Positions 41,225 to 44,834 of a DNA stretch of 44,834 nucleotides are shown here, piece after piece. The notes beneath the pieces were generated by a model. The model worked only from the letters and a program-made list of their open reading frames with translations, searched no databases and was not told the origin of the DNA. Positions within the stretch are counted from its first letter, which is position 1; each line of letters begins with the position of its first letter. This DNA comes from Myxococcaceae bacterium (GTDB taxonomy: Bacteria; Myxococcota; Myxococcia; Myxococcales; Myxococcaceae): the NCBI GenBank assembly GCA_022842905.1, contig JALHOS010000011.1, forward strand, positions 1 through 44,834. The letters run 5' to 3'. The translations under genes were made by a program, and so were the position numbers.

Positions 41225-42124
41225 ATGGTGATTCACTCGCTCGCGCTGTGCTCCCTCTTTCTCGTTTCGTGCGCAAAGCCCAACGCGGGCCCGCCGACCA
41301 AGCGCATGCCACGCCCGTTCACGGCAAACGCCCCGAGTGATGCGCCACCGGCAGAGCTCGTCGAGGCGCTGCGGGACCTCGACCCTGTCTGGGTCTCACG
41401 CCTTCGTCTTGCAGGGATTACGACTGGAGCTGGCCCCGCGGTCCCCGTGACGGTCCGTGTGAGGCGCAACGGAGGCACAGGCCCAGCGACTCAAGACAAC
41501 GCTGCATTCATTCCCGTCGTGCTCGGCAATCGCATGGGCAACACCGGTCCAGACGCAGACCGCGATGGCCTCAGCGACGAAGCAGAGCTCGCGATTGGCA
41601 CCAACCCCAACGCCCTCGACACCGACGGTGACACGATTCCCGACTCGTTCGAGATCTTCGGCTGCGGCACCCGCGCCGAGCGCGCCGACAGCGACGGAGA
41701 CGGCACGCGCGACGACGCGGAGCTCAACCTCGACGACCCCTCCACCTACAGCGACAACGATGGCGATGGCTTGCGCAACGGCCAGGAGCGCGCGTCGTTT
41801 GGAACGAACGCGGAATCCATCGACTCGGACGCCGACGGCTTCGGCGACGACTACGAATTCTATTTTTGGACCGCGATGAACGATGCGTCGGACCCCGACC
41901 TCGACGCGGATGACGACGGCCAGCCCGATGACTTCGAGGTGGCGAACGGGTTCGACCCGAAGAACGGCAGCTCGCACGCTCAGGATGCGGACGGTGACGC
42001 GCTGCCCGACTTTGCGGACCCCAACGACGACAAGGTCTTCGCCTGCGTACCGGGCCACGGCATCGCTGTCCCGGCCGCGAGCGCTACGGGGCCGGTGACT
42101 CCGACCGACACCCTGACGAATTGA
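41225..42124 (+). CDS. Lipoprotein with Asp-rich calcium-binding (TSP3-like) repeats
   Basis: A 299-aa lipoprotein; the ATG at 41225 gives a short signal ending in LFLVSC. A Pro-rich stretch and a small domain (about 45-110) are followed from about residue 112 by repeated acidic loops: DADRDGLSDEAELAIGTNPN, DTDGDTIPDSFE, DSDGDGTRDDAEL, DNDGDGLRNGQE, DSDADGFGDDYE, DADDDGQPDDFE and DADGDALPDFAD. These match thrombospondin type 3 or EF-like calcium sites, which stiffen surface proteins when Ca2+ is bound. No enzymatic domain is seen. An upstream in-frame ATG (41135) would bury the signal peptide. Confidence 0.86.
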   Translation: MVIHSLALCSLFLVSCAKPNAGPPTKRMPRPFTANAPSDAPPAELVEALRDLDPVWVSRLRLAGITTGAGPAVPVTVRVRRNGGTGPATQDNAAFIPVVLGNRMGNTGPDADRDGLSDEAELAIGTNPNALDTDGDTIPDSFEIFGCGTRAERADSDGDGTRDDAELNLDDPSTYSDNDGDGLRNGQERASFGTNAESIDSDADGFGDDYEFYFWTAMNDASDPDLDADDDGQPDDFEVANGFDPKNGSSHAQDADGDALPDFADPNDDKVFACVPGHGIAVPAASATGPVTPTDTLTN

Positions 42125-42245
42125 GGGGCAACATTCAGGGGCACCCGAGCTGGATCTGAGCTGCGAGTCGAGCCTTCACGCCTTCCGCTTTTCAGACGTC
42201 CGAGAGGTCCGATCGAAAGGCACCGGTTCAGGCCTCACCTGACGC

Positions 42246-43412
42246 TCAAGCGGGCCGCTCCTCCGCGATCGAGCTGCCCTCCCTGGACAGGGCGCGCGAC
42301 CCGACGAGCAGTCCGGCCGCGAGCCCCAGGGCAACGACGCCCGCCAGCCACACCCACGCGGTGACTGGCACGCGGTGTTCGGGCGCGAGCAGCGAGCTCG
42401 CAGCGAACACCAGCCGCGCGACCAGCCAGGCGTGAAGTGCGAGTGCCATTGCAGCAACGCGCGCGTCGAGCCGAAAGCAGACGATCGCCACGAGCGAAGG
42501 CAGGAGGAGGAGCTCAGCGAGGCCGGAGAGCGCGCTCAGCGCTCGCAGGCTTCCGTCATGCTGCGCCACGAGCAAGGTGACCCCGCCGAGCAGGACCACT
42601 GCGACAGGCGTCAAGCTGGCCCATCCGTCCCACCGCGCGGGGCACCACGCCAGACCAGCGGCGAACACCACGGCGCCGCCCATCATCACGAGCGTGTTGA
42701 GCTCGAAGAGCTTCGTATCGAAGCGCGCCGTCACCACCTCGGTGAGCATCCACTGCGCCACGGACGGCACCACGAGCAGGCCGAGCGCCGCCACCGCCAG
42801 TCCCGCGGCAGGAAGGCTCAGCGGCGCCCCGGCGTGGCCAGGGCGCGGACACATGCTCCAAGCGGACGCGCTCGCCAGGGCCGCCGCCAGAAGCATCACG
42901 CTCCAGAGCGCCGTCGGCCGCGGCCCGACCGCAGCAGCGAGTTCCGGCGCCACGTACGCACCGGAGGTCATCGCGCCGTAGACGCAGAGACAAGCGGCGA
43001 GGCGTCCCCGCTGCGACCGAAACTGCTCAGCCGCCGCGACCAACACGAGGGCCTTGAAGGCAGCAGCGCCCAGCGCCACGCCGAACAACCCGAGTTCGAC
43101 CAGCGCGGTGCCGTGAACGAGGGCCGCGCCCGCAGCAGCCACCAGCGTCCCGACGACGAGCAAGCTCATGCGAGGGACGACGCCCGCGAGCGCTGCCACG
43201 ACGAGAGGGAGCCAGACAGGGAGCTCGCCCGCGGCTGCCTTGACCGCTGTGGCCCGGCCGTGGCTGTGCCCAACGGTCTCCGTCAAATAGAGCAGCAGGT
43301 TGGCCCGAAGCCCGTAGTACGCGGCCCGCTCCAGGGCGAACGCCAGGCAGACGAGCGCCACGCACCGCACCGCCGAGGTTCTCGACTCTTCGGCTCCGGA
43401 CCTGTTCCGCAA
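42246..43412 (-). CDS. POT/MFS-like membrane transporter
   Basis: A 388-aa protein with about twelve hydrophobic helices. ALERAAYYGLRANLLLYLTE near the N-terminus matches the helix-1 signature of proton-dependent oligopeptide transporters (ERFSxYGMRALLxLYL), with Phe/Ser positions changed to Ala. At 388 aa it is shorter than most family members (450-500 aa), and the ExxER proton-coupling motif is only partly kept (LERAA), so peptide transport is uncertain. I give a TTG start at 43412, with GGAG ten bases upstream and directly after the neighbour's stop; a GTG at 43370 is the alternative. It is probably co-transcribed with the DUF4375-like gene. Confidence 0.75.
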   Translation of the reverse strand: MRNRSGAEESRTSAVRCVALVCLAFALERAAYYGLRANLLLYLTETVGHSHGRATAVKAAAGELPVWLPLVVAALAGVVPRMSLLVVGTLVAAAGAALVHGTALVELGLFGVALGAAAFKALVLVAAAEQFRSQRGRLAACLCVYGAMTSGAYVAPELAAAVGPRPTALWSVMLLAAALASASAWSMCPRPGHAGAPLSLPAAGLAVAALGLLVVPSVAQWMLTEVVTARFDTKLFELNTLVMMGGAVVFAAGLAWCPARWDGWASLTPVAVVLLGGVTLLVAQHDGSLRALSALSGLAELLLLPSLVAIVCFRLDARVAAMALALHAWLVARLVFAASSLLAPEHRVPVTAWVWLAGVVALGLAAGLLVGSRALSREGSSIAEERPA

Positions 43413-43413
43413 T

Positions 43414-44376
43414 CTAGGCCCGCTCCGAAGAGAGCAGCTCGGGGTGAAAGCGTGCGGCGAATGCGTCGGCATGGTGACGGGCGAAGTCGAGCAGCGCGGC
43501 GAGCGTCGGCCCTCGCACCTCGTCGAGCGTCCACTGGACCGCGGCGAGGCGCCGCTGCTGGCTTTGCCGAAGCTCCTGGAGCTGCGCTGCGCGCGCACGG
43601 ACCGAGCCCAGCGGCGGCAGGCGGAGCAGCGGTGCGAGTGCGCTCAGCGCGACCTTCGCCTTCGACGCCCGCAGCGCCCCCTGGGCGAGGGGCAGCCGAG
43701 CCGACAACGGTGACGTCCAGTAGACCTGCGCGCCCGCCTCGGACACCTCCCCGATGAGCTCGAGGGCCGCGCTCAGCTGTCGCGCCGGAAGGTGCCTGAC
43801 GCGACGGGTGCGGACGTACAGCGCCGGCAGCGCGGACTCGGGGTTCGCCGCGAAGACTTCACTCAGCCGCAAGTCGACCGGGAGCTCGACCGGGCGAAAG
43901 CCCGCAAGGCCTCCGTTCGCGAAGGTGATGTCCGCGCGCTGTGCGCGAACCCAAGTCCCCAGCGCCTCGAGCAGCGCGCCGGTGGCGTCGTCCAACGCGC
44001 GCTCGACACGCTCCAACGTGGCGACCTGCGTGGCCGACAGCTGGCCGAGGACCACGACCCTCCGTGCGCGGTCGGGCTGGACGGCCTCGGGAAAGAGCGC
44101 GTTGGCCGCTCGCAGCAGCTTCGCCTCGCCGCGGCGGCCCAAGCGCTCGAGTGCGCGGGGGACCAGCTGACAGGCGTTCCCGGAGCTGTTGGCGAAGTAC
44201 TGATGCAGCCCGCCGTTGGACAGCTCGCCGCACAGCTCGAACACCACCCACAGCACTCGCTCGGCCGGGGTGAGTGCCTTCAAGCCCAGGTCCGCGTGCT
44301 TGGTGATGAGCCTGCGAAACACCGCGCCGGGGACCGCGGAGGCCGGCGTGCAGCGAAGAAGGTCGTTCAAGGTCAT
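43414..44376 (-). CDS. DUF4375-like (DMP19 family) protein
   Basis: A 320-aa soluble protein from the ATG at 44376. Residues 35-150 match DUF4375: ERVLWVVFELCGELSNGGLH, then QYFANSSGNACQLVPRALER. The family (also called DMP19 family) is widespread and its function is unresolved; some members occur near immunity-type genes. The C-terminal half is helical and Arg/Leu-rich with a distinct end (LLDFARHHADAFAARFHPEL). Its stop is one base from the transporter's probable TTG start, so the two are coupled. No toxin partner is visible. Confidence 0.8.
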   Translation of the reverse strand: MTLNDLLRCTPASAVPGAVFRRLITKHADLGLKALTPAERVLWVVFELCGELSNGGLHQYFANSSGNACQLVPRALERLGRRGEAKLLRAANALFPEAVQPDRARRVVVLGQLSATQVATLERVERALDDATGALLEALGTWVRAQRADITFANGGLAGFRPVELPVDLRLSEVFAANPESALPALYVRTRRVRHLPARQLSAALELIGEVSEAGAQVYWTSPLSARLPLAQGALRASKAKVALSALAPLLRLPPLGSVRARAAQLQELRQSQQRRLAAVQWTLDEVRGPTLAALLDFARHHADAFAARFHPELLSSERA

Positions 44377-44504
44377 GGCGGTGACTTAGCCGGAGCCGGG
44401 CAAGCACCTCGAAGGCCGCGCTCGCCGACTCGCCCTCCGTTCGCCGCCTCCTGTCGCCCAGCCGCCAAGAGAAGCGTGGGCGAATCTGGTAGAGCCACAC
44501 CCCC

Positions 44505-44834
44505 ATGCACTCGCTGGCGTTACTCCTCGCGCTCTCCGCCGTACCGACGTCTGGCGTGGTGCTCTCCAAGACGATGTCGGCGGACCTCGAGGCGTCGCTG
44601 GCGCTCGCCGCGCAGGTGCAGCGCGCGCTCGACGTGGAACGTCTGGTCGGCCCCGAAGACGCCACGCGCTGTGCCGCGAAGGCGCCGTGCCTGGTCGAGC
44701 TCGCCGCCGCCAAGGGCTGGGAAGCGGTGGTCTCGGTGGAGACCGCGAACGTGCTCGACGAGGTGCTGGTGTCCGTGCGCGTGTACGGCGCGCGTGAGGC
44801 GAAGGTGTTGGCGCAGGGGCGCGTGCAGGCCGCG
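44505..44834 (+). CDS. Partial exported protein, same broad family as gene at 3336
   Basis: The ATG at 44505 gives 110 codons to the right edge. A signal peptide (MHSLALLLALSAVPTSGVVL) is followed by a helical segment and a Cys pair in RCAAKAPCLVELAAAKGWEA, then beta strands (AVVSVETANVLDEVLVSVRV). The Cys spacing and order resemble KKCVGDDCAAQLARKLGA in the PEGA-like protein at 3336-4301. The remainder, possibly a PEGA domain, lies outside the window. It is divergent from the DUF4375-like gene. Confidence 0.7.
   Translation, partial: MHSLALLLALSAVPTSGVVLSKTMSADLEASLALAAQVQRALDVERLVGPEDATRCAAKAPCLVELAAAKGWEAVVSVETANVLDEVLVSVRVYGAREAKVLAQGRVQAA

Noticed and set aside
42375-43757. 460-codon plus-strand frame over the transporter region
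   Set aside because: It is antisense to the POT-like transporter and the DUF4375-like gene; the product is Arg/His-rich with no features.

Overview
The window is very GC-rich, and the coding frames show strongly biased third positions. It contains several histidine kinases and response regulators, a PilZ domain of the kind common in myxobacteria, and lipoproteins with MopE-type metal-binding blocks, Asp-rich calcium-type repeats and long Gly/Ser linkers. This points to a chromosomal piece of a predatory or social myxobacterium (Myxococcota). I cannot name the genus, and I see no rRNA, tRNA, plasmid or phage backbone.

Layout. 1-4.3 kb: a minus-strand operon with overlapping or close genes, running from a signal-peptide protein with a PEGA-like domain, through two paralogous MopE-type lipoproteins, to a third lipoprotein cut by the left edge. 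4.4-8.5 kb (plus): an unknown 253-aa protein overlapping a 3-methyladenine DNA glycosylase, a small 88-aa protein with a terminator, and a membrane protein fused to a spermidine-synthase-like domain. 8.5-13.6 kb: an accessory-looking stretch with two unknown proteins, several repeat families, a 159-bp MITE-like element with 31-bp terminal inverted repeats, and a hydrolase remnant. 13.6-17.3 kb: two convergent exported proteins, a trypsin-like protease and a lipoprotein with TSP1-like repeats joined to a GH99-like domain.

17.4-27.8 kb is a signalling block. On the minus strand lie a lone receiver, a receiver-HDOD protein, a receiver with a catalytically degenerate HD-GYP domain, a membrane histidine kinase and a GYF_2/J-like/PilZ protein. 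Divergent from them is a hemerythrin-histidine kinase that follows a good sigma-54 promoter match. A thioredoxin-TPR protein and a hybrid histidine kinase follow. The two non-hybrid kinases are paralogs around their H-boxes, and so are two of the receivers. The block may sense oxygen or redox state and feed a c-di-GMP-like or protein-interaction output; this is inference.

28-45 kb: hrcA, a GIY-YIG protein, a lipoprotein with about 32 GSGGSA repeats and a fibrinogen-like domain, a site-2 protease whose 3' end is followed by five more tandem copies, a 1338-aa peptidoglycan-binding beta-repeat protein, a Tat-signal pirin, an NAD-binding protein overlapping a polytopic membrane protein, a small basic protein, a calcium-repeat lipoprotein, a POT-like transporter, a DUF4375-like protein, and the start of another exported protein at the right edge.

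The most unusual signal is DNA-level: tandem or direct repeats that contain stop codons and resemble amplified gene 3' ends, clear at 32.1-32.7 kb and possible at 8.5-8.8 kb and 11.3-12.0 kb.
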